A stretch of DNA of 64,000 nt from Oreohelix idahoensis (lineage: Eukaryota > Mollusca > Gastropoda > Stylommatophora > Oreohelicidae): the NCBI GenBank assembly GCA_024509875.1, contig JAMPIV010008053.1:1-64000 (forward strand), given 5' to 3'. Positions 1 through 9,403 of this stretch are shown here, piece by piece. Each line of letters begins with the position of its first letter. Position 1 is the stretch's first letter. Position numbers and translations under genes: made by a program. The notes under the pieces were generated by a model, which was given only the letters and a program-made list of their open reading frames with translations, did no database searches and was not told where the DNA came from.

Positions 1-1170
1 ACAAACAAAACACCCCCCCCAACCCAACACAAAAAAAAAACAATTAAAAATACATATATTTAAAAATACCAAATTAAAATTACCAATAAATAATTAAAAA
101 TTCTAACAACTAAACCCACACACAAAAATAACATTTTCAAATTAATTTTTATAAATCTATACCAATTCCGCTAAACTATATCGACATATATTTCTCAAAA
201 ACTGAATACACACTCGAATTACCTAACATAACAATAATTCAATAACCACACAACTGTTAGTTACCAAATTACTACCCTCTATCAATCTAATATAACACAT
301 ACTGACATCTTATCACATCTTAGAAAACAAATATTCGTTATTATATACCTATGTGGCCTACATCCATAGTACACTATAGCATTCTAGCGTTTATTTTAAC
401 CGATTTTCACCTGGCCAATTCATTCCTAGGTTTATCTTGGAATTTTTTTTCTTCGTTTCCTACGTTTTTTTAGTCATTTCAGTTACTTCAGTCAAGTATG
501 GATTTTTTTTCTTAATACTGTCACGTATTTACTATTTTTTTTTTACAACTCTAATTGTTCACTGTTATTTTTGTGGAATCCATACCGTTTCTTATCACTC
601 CAAAAATTTTTCTATTTACATAGTTATTTTTTTTACTCTTTTATTCCATTTGTATGCACTTACCACAATATCCCCTCTCATCCAGACCAACGTAGATTTG
701 TACTGCGTCTTGGTCCTGTTCTTTCGTGCAATACTTTCATACAAATACTCTTTAACCCAATTTTTTAGATTCAAACTACATTATCTTTTCAAAACATCCA
801 TCATACCAACCTACACCTCTTTCTTCCATTTTGGTCATTTTCTTGCTTACGTTTATACTAGGTCCGTTTCATTCTTCTAATTAGATATCTTATTCTCTTT
901 TCCTTTCTTCCTCAGTATATCCCTACCGGCCAGCTTCTCTTTTTTCTTTATTTTTTTCTTTTTTTCTAACTTTCTTATTACTTTCTTCTTTTTCCCTCCA
1001 ATATTTTTTTCCTTTTTGATCCTCCGTTCCCCTCCTGTCTAGCAAGTCAATTTTTATGGAGGGTGATGACCCGCGGTCTAGGCGATCATGTACTATTCGC
1101 AGCCTACGCATTATGTTTTTATCCTTAAATGTTATCTTTGGAGTTATTTTACCGTTGTATCTCTGTCAAT
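1..1170. other. AT-rich intergenic sequence
   Basis: No gene is supported here. The first 330 bases are A/C-rich with A and C homopolymers. Positions 430-1020 are strongly T/C-rich, so the reading frames there translate to Phe/Tyr/Ser-rich low-complexity peptides without recognisable domains. I see no repeat family that recurs elsewhere in the window. Confidence 0.6.
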
Positions 1171-1178
1171 TTCACTAC

Positions 1179-2050
1179 ACCAAATCGGGACTATAGGGTG
1201 GATGGGGTAGTACAGTTCAACCCAATTCGGTGATTGCTTCCCGTGTTGCCAGATTTGTGTGAGGGCGCACATTGTCGTGAAGGAGAAGCAGGTCTGCTGG
1301 ATTCTTGTGCTGCCGAACTCTGCGAAAACGTTGATCGAGTTTTTTCAATGTCTTAATGTAAGCTTGCGAATTGATTGTCTCTCCTCTTGGCATAACTTCC
1401 ACAAGAATCACACCTTCAATGTCCCAAAAGACAGTGATCATGACCTTTCCAGCTGAAGGAATTGTCTTGAAATTCTTTCTCCTTGGTGATTGCGGATGAT
1501 GCCACTCCATTGACTGTTTTTTTGTCTCAGGTTCAAAATGATGTGCCCAGGTTTCATCACCTGTAACGATCTTAGCCAAAAAGTTCTCTCCATCAGCATT
1601 GAAACGCTCCAACAATTCAGAAGAAATTGCTTTCCTTTGCAATCGGTGGTCATTTGTGAGACTTCGAGGAACCCATCTTGCGCAAACCTTAGAAAATCCG
1701 AGAGTTTTTATAACTGCATTTGCACTACCAATGCTGACTGACAGCCATAAGGCCAATTGTTGAGTAGTGATTCGCCTATCAGTAAGAATAATGCCCTCAG
1801 CGCATTTCAACATTTCTGCATTGGTGGCTGTGGCAGGACGTCCACAGCGCGGCCGATCAAGCAGCTCCGTATCTCCACTTCCTGATTCTTTGATTCTCTG
1901 AACCCAGCGACTGACTGTACTCCAGTCGACTGCAAAACTTCCATACACATCACATAGACGCTTGTGAATATTCACAACAGTTTCCTTCTCTGCAACGAGA
2001 AATTCTATCACAATTCGCTGTTTATAACGCAAGTTGCTAACATGCTCCAT
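1179..2050 (-). pseudogene. Mariner transposase pseudogene (SETMAR-type)
   Basis: The frame is open for 277 codons from an ATG at 2050. It has the paired helix-turn-helix region (about residues 15-115), the WVPRSLT linker motif (126-132), the first catalytic Asp in TGDETW (D165) and the second in LHDN (D259). A typical mariner transposase has about 345 residues and a third Asp 34 residues after the second. Here a Trp codon has become TGA at 1217. The frame can be followed through PYSPDLV to about 1179 and is then replaced by unrelated sequence, so the third Asp is gone. The copy cannot encode an active enzyme, but the otherwise clean frame suggests it is not very old. Confidence 0.9.
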
Positions 2051-2180
2051 TTCAATGGTTTAGGGTAGCCACATTATTTGGCTGGTTGCGGTGCAATTTG
2101 GTGCACCTAATTGGCACATGCCATATTTGAAGTGTGCAAAATTTCATGCTTCTATCCTCATTATTAGCTGAGAAAAACGA

Positions 2181-2213
2181 TGTGGTGCATTACTTTCTGA
2201 ACGCCCCTCGTAT
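2181..2213 (-). repeat. Mariner terminal inverted repeat
   Basis: On the minus strand this reads CGAGGGGCGTTCAG then AAAGTAATGCACC, the usual form of mariner ends, which serve as transposase binding sites. It abuts TA at 2211-2214. Its partner is missing. Confidence 0.75.
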
Positions 2214-2640
2214 AAGGCTAATTAACTGGCTGATACAGTTTTTCTAAACAACGATACATGCAACATATCATTATCATCAGCTGCATCTCCACTACGAAGG
2301 TTGGCTGTGATGGATCTCCGTCTTCTTTCTTGTCTTCGTGGTGCACTCTGATAGACTCTTTCCTGTCCATCTCTTGATGTTATCTTCCCACGTATAGCGC
2401 TATCTTCCCCTTGCATGTTTGTCTTCACCTCTACCCTTCTATTATGGTCTTCTGCAGGGTTATGCCTTTTTATGTGGACAAAGTATGTTAGCTGCCTATC
2501 TTTGACCTCCCTCATTAGTTCTCTTTTTATACCTAGATTTTGTAGGACCTCCTTGTTTGTTTTCTTCTCTTTCCATGAGAAGCACCCCATTCTTCTATAT
2601 ATCCACAACCCAAGAGTCTCAGTTCATTCTTCCAACTGCT
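2213..2640 (-). pseudogene. LINE ORF2 C-terminal fragment (type A)
   Basis: The minus-strand frame at 2222-2608 resembles the basic C-terminal tail that follows reverse transcriptase in many invertebrate LINEs. It has a WxxRRM-type start, KKTNKEVLQNLG, then RQLTYFVHIKR and an Arg-rich end. The last residues (MLHVSLFRKTV) recur in degraded form at 6100-6170, so this is a dispersed 3' end. No reverse transcriptase core is attached. The high-coordinate end runs into a different LINE fragment at about 2680. Function is inferred only from resemblance to LINE tails. Confidence 0.7.
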
Positions 2641-2679
2641 TATTCATTGTCCGTGCTTCTACACGATACAGTAGTTCAT

Positions 2680-3225
2680 TCATAACCCTCCACTCCCAAA
2701 GGAGCATAGGCCTTCAACAAACACATGCCAAGTCCTCCTGTCACGTGCCATCATCTCAAGTTCTTTCCATGTTCTCCTCATCATTTTCACCTCTGTTTCC
2801 AACTCTCTTCTCCATGTACTTCTTGGTCTTCCTCTGCCTCTCTTGCCCTGGGGGTTCCAGAACAAGGACTGCCTTGTAATGCTATCAACAGGTTTCCTCA
2901 GTGTGTGTCCTATCCATCGCCATCGTCTTCTTCTCATTTCTTGCTCCACTGGCACTTGTCTAGTTCTTGTCATCAGTTCCACGTTGGTAACCTTGTCATA
3001 CCATTTTAATCCCTCTATTCTACGCAAGCACCCATTTATGAAAGTCTGTAGCTTTTTGGTTGTTGTCTTTGTTGTTCTCCATGTCTCCGAGCCATACAAT
3101 AGGACTGACTTCACATTTGAGTTGAAGATTCTTATTTTCGTGTTGGATCCTATTTCTCTTGATCTCCATATATTTCCCAATGCAATGAAAGCTCCTCTTG
3201 CCTTTTGTATTCTTATTTTGATATC
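2680..3225 (-). pseudogene. LINE ORF2 C-terminal fragment (type B, RTE-like)
   Basis: An open minus-strand frame of about 166 codons carries the familiar tail of RTE-like LINE proteins. In order it shows IRIFNSNVKSVLLYGSETW, INGCLRRI, RRRWRWIGHTLRKP, WNPQGKRGRGRPR, TWRRELE and WHVFVEGLCS. The copy is 5'-truncated, since the reverse transcriptase core that should precede IWRSREIG is absent. Its 3' end contains the 47-base word that is tandemly amplified at 6.6 and 17.3 kb. A closely related copy lies at 34.2-34.7 kb, and degraded ones at 32.4 and 58.4 kb. The last residues after LCS are non-homologous flank. Confidence 0.9.
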
Positions 3226-3249
3226 GCTGTCTGTCCCTCCAACTTAATA

Positions 3250-3380
3250 CAGTAGTGCAGAATATATATAACATTTTATGATTCTCAGTTTTAATTTGTG
3301 AGTTAACTGTTTAGATGTCAGTATATGTTTCATGTTGTTGAATGTAGCTTTGGTCATTCCTATTCTCTTCTTGATCAAGC
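3250..3380 (-). pseudogene. LINE fragment after the RT domain
   Basis: On the minus strand the frame reads RIGMTKATFNNMKHILTS, then LKLRIIKCYIYSALLY, ending in TAA. This is the segment just downstream of reverse transcriptase in many LINEs (usually continuing as GCETW). It lies head to head with a plus-strand LINE tail at 3385-3573, an arrangement that could be a 5' inversion of one insertion or two separate ones. Confidence 0.7.
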
Positions 3381-3384
3381 ATGG

Positions 3385-3573
3385 GAAACAAAGAGCCAGG
3401 GATCCAAACCTCCAGGACCACCCAGAGTCCGTTGGGAGGACAACATCAGACAATCTTTGAAGGACCGAGGACTAGAATGGAACCAGGCCAGGAGGAAGAC
3501 AGCCTAAAGGATAGTCTGGTGCTCTCTCTTCCAAACCTCTACACCTCACGGTAGAAGGGGAACGACTAAGTAA
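3385..3573 (+). pseudogene. LINE 3' end with TAAG-type tail
   Basis: The plus-strand frame has a Gly/Pro linker followed by PRVRWEDNIRQSLKDRGLEW, then a stop. The nucleotide sequence continues as a recognisable 3' end (TGGTGCTCTCTCTTCCAAACC ... GGGGAACGACTAAGTAAG). The same 3' end occurs in the opposite orientation at 12014-12104, where clean TSDs define it. Both copies end in repeats of TAAG, which I take as the tail of this family. Confidence 0.75.
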
Positions 3574-5560
3574 GTCCTCAAATAGTTCTTTTACATACTC
3601 TGCCCATCTGTTTGATATGTCTATCTCATCAAGTAAGATTACTGAACGCAGACCTAAGGGTCTTTTATGTTTGGACATGCGCCCTAATATAACTGACTAG
3701 GTTGAATGGGACATGCCTCGCCAAAATGAGGCAAAACTTTATTTTTAAAAAAAAAGTAAGATTACACCATTTTTGTTCATGATACAGCCTCGTCCTTAGG
3801 CAAACCGCGACCGATTTGATAATTTCTTTATTTCTTCATGCATATCTCTTGTCATGTGCTTTGCTTCCAAGTCTTCTATTTCCTTGCATTTTGTTTCTAT
3901 CCACCGTTCTTTTGCTTCTCTACACATAGTACGTATGTCATTGTCTATTGTTTTATATTCTGGAGTGTTTTTTGCTTTCTTTCTTTCTGCCATTTTATTC
4001 AAGATGTCTTCATGTCATGTGGTATATATCCTGTATTGTATATATCGCTGCATAGATCAGTGATTGTATCCATACCAAAGCTCTCCATGGCTTCTATCAT
4101 TTCAATTTTTATGTTATCCGTGCCTGCTGATTTTCCTTTTTGTATCATATGTACGGCATTCTCTACTTCTGATCTGAGAATGTTTGGGCCTTCATTAGAA
4201 TCTGGTGATGGTTTTTTACCTCTGTTGTCCTCGAATAGTTCTTTTACGTATTCTGCCCATCTGTTTGATATGTCTTTCTCATCAAGTAATATTACACCAT
4301 TTTTGTTCTTGATACAGCTTCCTCCTTGTGCAAACCGCGACCGATTTGATAATTTCTTTATTTCTTCATGCATATCTCTTGTCATGTGCTTTGCTTCCAA
4401 GTCTTCTATTTCCTTGCATTTTGTTTCTATCCACCGTTCTTTTGCTTCTCTACACATAGTACGTATGTCATTGTCTATTGTTTTATATTCTGGAGTGTTT
4501 TTTGCTTTCTTTCTTTCTGCCATTTTATTCAAGATGTCATCTGTCATCCAAATTTGATTTTTCTTAGGCAAATTTGCATTTTCTGATTGTATGCTTGTTT
4601 TTAAGCATCCCATTTTGTGGTTACTTTTTCTTCTGGGATTTCTCTACTGTACTTCTCCATGCTTTCTGTTAGTAACTTCATATTTATTTTTGACGTCGAC
4701 TAGATATTTTTGTTTTATATCTGGTTGTTTCTGTGCTGATATTTCTATCTGGGGTTCCTCCTGTTTCCTGTTCTTTTCAGCTTTATATTTACTTTGATGA
4801 CTGGATTGTGATCTGAATTTATGTCGGTGCCAGGATGTGTCTTTGCACTTGAGACACTGTTCTTAAATCTGTTTTATCATGATAAAGTCAAATTGATTTC
4901 TTGTTACATCTCCTGGGCTTTACCATATGTATAATTTCCTTGAGTGGTATTCAAAAAAGGTGTTACAAATGACCAGGTGGTTTTCTTCACAGACCTGGAT
5001 ATGCCTGTCTCCTCTATCATTTCTTGTCCCTAATCCATACTGTCATACTATTTTCTTGTATGTAGCTTTTCCTACTTTTGCATTCACATCACTCATTACT
5101 ATCAACACATCTGTAGATTTTACTGGTTTAAGCGTGTGTTGTAGCTCTTCATAGTATTCTTCTATTTCTTCCTCGCTAGGATCTTAAGTTGGTGCATAAG
5201 TTTGTAGGACTGATATGTTGAATGGCTTTGCTCTCATCTTTAGTAACATCATTCTGTGTCCAGTATCCACATACGTACTTTTCTAACACTTTCTTTATCA
5301 ACATTCCTACTCCTTTTTCATGTTTTTCTGCTCCTGAGTGTATAAGCATGTATTGGTCTCTTTTTATGTAGCCTGTATCCAATAGTCTTGCCTCTGCAAC
5401 TCCCAGTGTATCAAGCTTCATGTCTGTTGCCTCTAATATTAGACTGTCTAGCTTTCCTTCTCCGTTTAGAGCTCTAATGTTTAATGTTTCAATTTTTAGG
5501 CGCCTCCTACTAGTTTTTAGGTGGTTTTTCTCAGAATGCTCCATTTCAACAGAATTTGAG
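3574..5560 (-). pseudogene. LINE: AP endonuclease and start of RT, broken
   Basis: Read on the minus strand from 5544, the frame starts near RRLKIETLNIRALNGEGKLD, the first strand of an apurinic-type endonuclease domain, with VAEARLLDTGYIKRD and HEKGVGMLI following. Between 5175 and 4620 the rest of the endonuclease is readable only in pieces across frames, including DVLIVMSDVNAKVG, NDRGDR and GDVTRNQFDFIM. From 4613 an open stretch holds the linker and the start of reverse transcriptase (RSEVENAVHMIQKGKSAGTD, IYNTGYIPHDMK). The last 310 bp are then repeated at 3576-4013. Stops, frameshifts, a tandem duplication and a 113-bp insertion make it inactive. Domain type suggests RTE-like; clade assignment would need a tree. 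Confidence 0.85.
3643..3755 (+). mobile_element. Short poly(A)-tailed retroposed sequence with TSD
   Basis: A 113-bp segment absent from the paralogous LINE copy at 4290-4300. It is flanked by the 10-bp duplication GTAAGATTAC (3633-3642 and 3756-3765) and ends in nine or more A residues. The body starts TGAACGCAGACCTAAGGGTC. It can fold: GACC/GGTC inside CGCA/TGCG near the start, and GCCTC/GAGGC near the end. No tRNA A or B box is evident and I cannot name the parent RNA. It looks like a small structured RNA copied by LINE machinery, or a very short SINE. Confidence 0.75.
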
Positions 5561-6099
5561 GAGCACTCGTCATTATATACTTCCTTACTAATTAGAGGAG
5601 TTGCCTCTTCCCTGTTATTTTGTACAGTAGATTCCTACCCAAGGGACAGAGAGTTCTCTACATATCGGCTCTTATCTTTTGGTTGTGATCTCATTACATT
5701 CTGTAGGACGTACTTGGTAAGGCCTCAATCACTTCCCCAGTGGCTAGCCATTGTCATTTTCTATGCCCAACACGCCTCTAGTGTACCACACACTTTGCTG
5801 CTCCGCTTTGTGAGCCGTTGATCTTCTTAGATTCCTCCGCCTCACTCACCATCTCAGTCTTTGTGTACTAGGGATGGACATTCCCTTGAGTAAGATTACT
5901 CCTACCCCACTCATGTAGGTTAGCCAGTCTGCAAAGACTGTTGCCTGGGATGTGGCCACCGCCGTTAACAAATGGTATTCTTGGAGCTGTACATGAGCTA
6001 GATAAAGAAAGAACCAAATAGGATCCTGACTATCCATTAAGGATATGGCTGTCTCTCACCATGAGGTACTATCCCTCTCTCTTTATCCTACATAACCAA
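5561..6099 (-). other. Probable LINE 5' leader
   Basis: This is non-coding sequence directly upstream, on the minus strand, of the endonuclease start at 5544. No frame longer than about 63 codons is present and none looks like a known ORF1. Calling it the 5' untranslated region of the same LINE is inference from position only. Confidence 0.3.
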
Positions 6100-6172
6100 A
6101 CATATAAGGCTAATGAATAGGCTGGTATAGTTTGTCTAAACAATGGTACATACAACATCCCACCTCAATATT
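6100..6172 (-). repeat. Second copy of type-A LINE 3' end
   Basis: Positions 6100-6172 match 2210-2280 with scattered substitutions. The minus strand encodes MLYVPLFRQTIPA against MLHVSLFRKTVSA in the other copy. It is a stub with nothing coding attached. It shows what the mariner target looked like before insertion, because the sequence here runs straight through the ATATAAGGCTAA junction. Confidence 0.7.
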
Positions 6173-6595
6173 AGCATCATGATTCTGGAAGCCTCCATTA
6201 TACTCCTGCTTACATTCATCAGAATCTGGATTTTGATTACAGAACATGATATATTTTAATTATAACATATATGCTGACCAATTCTTTATTGCATATTGAC
6301 AAGCAATTATTATAAAGTACAAGAATGTTTGAAAAAAAAAAATATATAATCTATAGTTGTGTAAACTAAGTAAAATGCTTACTGACATAACAATACACTT
6401 ACAAGAAGTCTTTGAAAGTTTAGACTAGTTCTTCTTAACAAGAGGTTGTTGCTGTTGATAAACAAGGGTTTTCTGAGCTTGTCATTCTTTAGCAGCCAAT
6501 GCCAAGTTGAAGAATTTGATTGTGTTCTGAGGCTGCTAAATGGTACTGATTAAAGTGTTTGTGATTGGTGATCAATAATCAATGTACTCGTTACC
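6173..6595. other. Intergenic, nothing recognised
   Basis: AT-rich sequence without a supported gene or repeat. It includes an A10 run at 6332-6341. Confidence 0.5.
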
Positions 6596-6600
6596 TCCCC

Positions 6601-6890
6601 AAGGAGCATAAGCTTTCAACAAACACATGCCAAGTCCTCCTGTCATGTGTCAACATAAGCTTTCAACAAACACATGCCAAGTCCTCCTGTCAAGTGTCAA
6701 CATAAGCTTTCAACAAACACATGCCAAGTCCTCCTCTCACATGCCAACATAAGCTTTCAACCAACACATGCCAAGTCCTCCTGTCACGTGTCAACATAAG
6801 CTTTCAACAAACACATGCCAAGTCCTCCTGTCACATGTCAACATAAGCTTTCAACAAACACATGCCAAGTCCTCCTGTCACGAGTCAATT
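6601..6890 (-). repeat. 47-bp tandem array from a LINE 3' end (6 copies)
   Basis: Copies begin with CATAAGC at 6607, 6654, 6701, 6748, 6795 and 6842, an exact 47-bp period with a few substitutions. Each unit holds TTCAACAAACACATGCCAAG and TCCTCCTGTCACGTGTCAA. The word occurs once in the type-B LINE at about 2708-2750, where on the minus strand it codes the TWHVFVEGLCS end. It is tripled at 17.26-17.40 kb. The units are therefore amplified LINE 3' ends rather than an unrelated satellite. Confidence 0.95.
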
Positions 6891-6894
6891 TTTT

Positions 6895-7181
6895 TACGAT
6901 AATGGTACAAAATGAATCACTGTAGAAAGCTAGGCAGTCACATGTGGTGAGGTCATGCACAAAAACATTTACACATATTTAGTTTTGATTTACTCTGTTA
7001 GGACTGAGTGGAGGGGGGAAGAAGGAACTATATTTGGATATTGGAAATCTGACTTAATTTCCTTGAATTAATACACAGTATGTCCTACTTATAACCCATA
7101 ATGGGTTCAACGATATACTTTAAAAAAAAAAAGTCACATGTGAATAAGCTATTATTTTTTTTAATTTATATATTTGTAAGC
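6895..7181. other. Intergenic, nothing recognised
   Basis: AT-rich sequence with A10 and T-rich runs. No gene or repeat family is supported. Confidence 0.5.
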
Positions 7182-7190
7182 TATTAGTAA

Positions 7191-7250
7191 ATTAAACAGA
7201 CGAAGCTTGGTATGTATATTCATATACATACCAAGCTTCGTCTGTTTAAT
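7191..7250. repeat. Perfect 28-bp inverted repeat, 4-base loop
   Basis: Arm 7191-7218 is the exact reverse complement of arm 7223-7250, with loop TTCA at 7219-7222. The right arm is LINE coding sequence and the left arm is its inverted copy. The outermost two bases of the left arm belong to the target-site duplication. Confidence 0.97.
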
Positions 7251-7657
7251 TCAAATGTTATCTCAGTGTTAACATACGGCTGTGAGAGTTGGAAAATAAC
7301 AAAATCATTGGAGAACAAGCTGAATACATTCGAGAACAAATGTCTTAGAAAACTCATGAACATCAGTTGGAAAGAATTCAAGACTAATCGACAAATAAGA
7401 GAAGACTCTAGGCAGAAATATGTCTCCGACTATATAAGGAAAAGACGATGGTCATATATCGGTCATGTCCTACGAATGCAAAACAACAGAATACCACTAC
7501 AGGCGCTCACTTGGGTTCCTGAGGGTAAGCGGAAAAAAGGAAGACCAAAAGAAACACTCAGAAGAACAATAATAAGAGAAGGAAGAACGTTGGGCCTATA
7601 TAATGTGCAAGAGCTAAGAGGAGCATTTGAAGGATTTTTTTATTATTATTATTATTA
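7193..7657 (+). mobile_element. 5'-truncated LINE with hairpin 5' end and TTA tail
   Basis: The plus-strand frame from 7231 reads TKLRLFNSNVISVLTYGCESW, CLRKLMNISW, RRWSYIGHVLRMQ, TWVPEGKRKKGRPKETL and ends near ELRGAFEG. This is the C-terminal tail of an RTE-like LINE protein. The insertion is bounded by an 11-bp duplication, TATTAGTAAAT, at 7182-7192 and 7658-7668. It ends in a (TTA)n tail at 7638-7657. The first 26 bp after the left duplication are an inverted copy of the LINE sequence at 7223-7250, so the 5' end is a fold-back. There is no reverse transcriptase core, so the copy is dead on arrival. Confidence 0.92.
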
Positions 7658-7764
7658 TATTAGTAAATGCATTGGCAGTAAAGAGTGATCACATTTTTCT
7701 GGTTTGACAAAATAACATGATTCCACGTTATACGATAAATTATCATGGTATTTATAAGCATGTG

Positions 7765-8010
7765 GGAGCTGCGCTAGCGTAGTGGTTACAACACCGCTCT
7801 GGCGACCGGGTGATACAGGATCAAACCCGGGCGACGGCATTTGAAGGATTTTTCATCGACCGGGATTTGGACTGGATTAACTCGAGACCTGGCGAGGACA
7901 TTTGAAGGAGTGTCGTCGACCAGGGACTGGCGGCTCCTGAGCCGACCCAGCTACAATGGGGCCTCGAGTATTAGCGGGCGAACGCAAAAAAAAAAAAAAA
8001 AAAAAAAAAA
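7765..8010 (+). mobile_element. tRNA-derived SINE with poly(A) tail
   Basis: The element starts GGAGCTGCGC. It has an RNA polymerase III A box (TAGCGTAGTGG, about 7776) and B box (GGATCAAACCC, about 7819), then a GC-rich body and a tail of about 26 A residues (7986-8012). The 9-bp duplication AAGCATGTG at 7756-7764 and 8011-8019 frames it exactly. The head resembles a tRNA gene, but the anticodon arm is not clear enough to name the parent. A related body is present on the minus strand at 25.76-26.02 kb, and a different subfamily with the same head lies at 29.1 kb. Confidence 0.95.
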
Positions 8011-8898
8011 AAGCATGTGACATATGTTTCTTGAGCTGTGATTATTTCTTATGTACTTTTTTCAGAACCATATGGTCCCACTAAAGAGCCTAGTCTGCCT
8101 GAGGTTATACTGTCAGCTTCAGCTGTAAATGAAGGAGCCAGCACAAGCTCCTCTCCAACTTCTACCTCTTTATCCCACAGCACGCCACGGTTCTGTAAAA
8201 AGCTGGAACTAAGTGCCTCATTGGTGCAAGAAGCTTCAACACCTAACAATACGGTCTCCAGAACTATAGTTGATATGTCTGAGATATGTAACCTTGTTAG
8301 TCAGCTTGCATGTCCAGAATGCTATGGGAAGCTGTCTGCAGAAATTAATAGTAAGGCCAAGAGAGGTCTTATTCAACACATCAAAGTGAATTGTTGTGCA
8401 AACAAAACTGTTGCATCAACGTATACATCCATCAGTTGATGAACATAACTCATTCAGTGTGAACAAAGTTGCAGTTCTATCATCGTTGTTATTCAGAATG
8501 GGACCCTATAAATTTAACTACTTTGCACAGAACATGGATTTGCCTGGCCTGCATACAAAATCTTTCAACACAATTGCACAAAAATTTTATTTGCAAACAC
8601 CAGAACTCGCAAAATTAATATTTGATCACGCTGCTAAGCCAGAACGCAGCGGAAACTGTGCTCAGAGCAATCAACCATATTATGAATATATTATGAATAT
8701 TGGAGTCAGTTTTGATGGCAGCTGGCTAACAAGGGGCCACAGTTGGAAAATTGGTATTGGTTGTGTGGTGGAGATCTTGACAGGTCTTGTTATAGATGCC
8801 CATGTGCTTTCAAAATACTGTCAGACATGTGCTACAACTGGTTCTTGGCACCAGAAGGAAGCCCTGGGAAACTTCAGCAAATGGAAAGAGGAGCATGT

Positions 8899-9130
8899 CT
8901 TCTTCTTCTTCCTCGTTCGCCCTGAAAAGGACGGTGGTTGCGTTGTGTCTGTTTATGCCTAAGCTGTGATATCTGCACCTTTCGGTCGACACATCCGACT
9001 TCAGCACGGCATTTTTTAGGGACCGGGTTTGCCTTCCCATTTCGATCCGCACTCGCTCAGCCAGACTGCACTGCTGCAGACTGTTTCCAGGACCACCACG
9101 TGGAGGTGGAGTGCAGTCTTGACCAGCTCT
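8899..9130 (-). mobile_element. GAA-tailed SINE, copy 1 (5'-truncated)
   Basis: It is flanked by the 12-bp duplication AGAGGAGCATGT at 8887-8898 and 9131-9142. On the minus strand it runs from TAGAGCTGGTCAAGACTGCA to CGAACGAGGAAGAAGAAGA. About 75 bp present at the 5' end of the copies at 13.4 and 16.8 kb are missing. It interrupts an exon of the Mutator-like gene; the gene frame continues on the far side (KEEH then VKQGC). Confidence 0.93.
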
Positions 9131-9171
9131 AGAGGAGCATGTGAAGCAAGGATGTGATATAAATTTTGAAG

Positions 9172-9403
9172 GTATTTACTTCTGAATCTTATTTTTGGTT
9201 TCTCCTTCTCGTCTAAAAATTTAAACTAATGTAATTTTTATTTCTCCATAAGTATCAGTTTTAGTAACATAATTTATTACTTACATGTGTTTGCTTTGCT
9301 TCCATTGTACTACACTTGCTTCTACATTGTAAAGGAAAGTGTTCAATGTTTGCTTACATCATTACTTTAAGTGTTACTAATTCATACCTTTTCTTCTTTC
9401 TAG
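9172..9403 (+). other. Spliceosomal intron of the Mutator-like gene
   Basis: The donor is G|GTATTT after NFEG coding sequence. The acceptor has a T/C-rich tract ending TTTCTTCTTTCTAG before SSGVMEAEAAS. Joining 9171 to 9404 keeps the family's reading frame, in phase 1. The 232-bp intron is AT-rich and holds no other feature. Confidence 0.8.

Larger units (their letters stand above)
1179..2213 (-). mobile_element. Truncated mariner-type DNA transposon
   Basis: A Tc1/mariner-superfamily element read on the minus strand. Its 5' terminal inverted repeat is visible at about 2181-2213, where the minus strand starts TA-CGAGGGGCGTTCAG and continues AAAGTAATGCACC, followed by a 130-bp leader and the transposase. 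The TA next to the repeat fits mariner target choice. No matching inverted repeat is seen on the low-coordinate side: similarity stops at about 1179, inside the coding sequence, so the 3' end of the element is lost. It sits beside a LINE 3' end that recurs at 6100-6170; there the sequence reads through without a mariner. Confidence 0.85.

Noticed and set aside
437..880. 147-codon Phe/Tyr-rich frame resembling a membrane protein
   Set aside because: The T/C-rich composition explains the hydrophobic residues, frames overlap, and there is no family resemblance or splice signal.
3838..4586. 239-codon plus-strand frame with a hydrophobic start
   Set aside because: It is antisense to the LINE endonuclease-RT linker, whose minus-strand reading has clear protein motifs.
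6601..6890. CRISPR-like array
   Set aside because: The 47-bp units are contiguous with no spacers and derive from a LINE 3' end.
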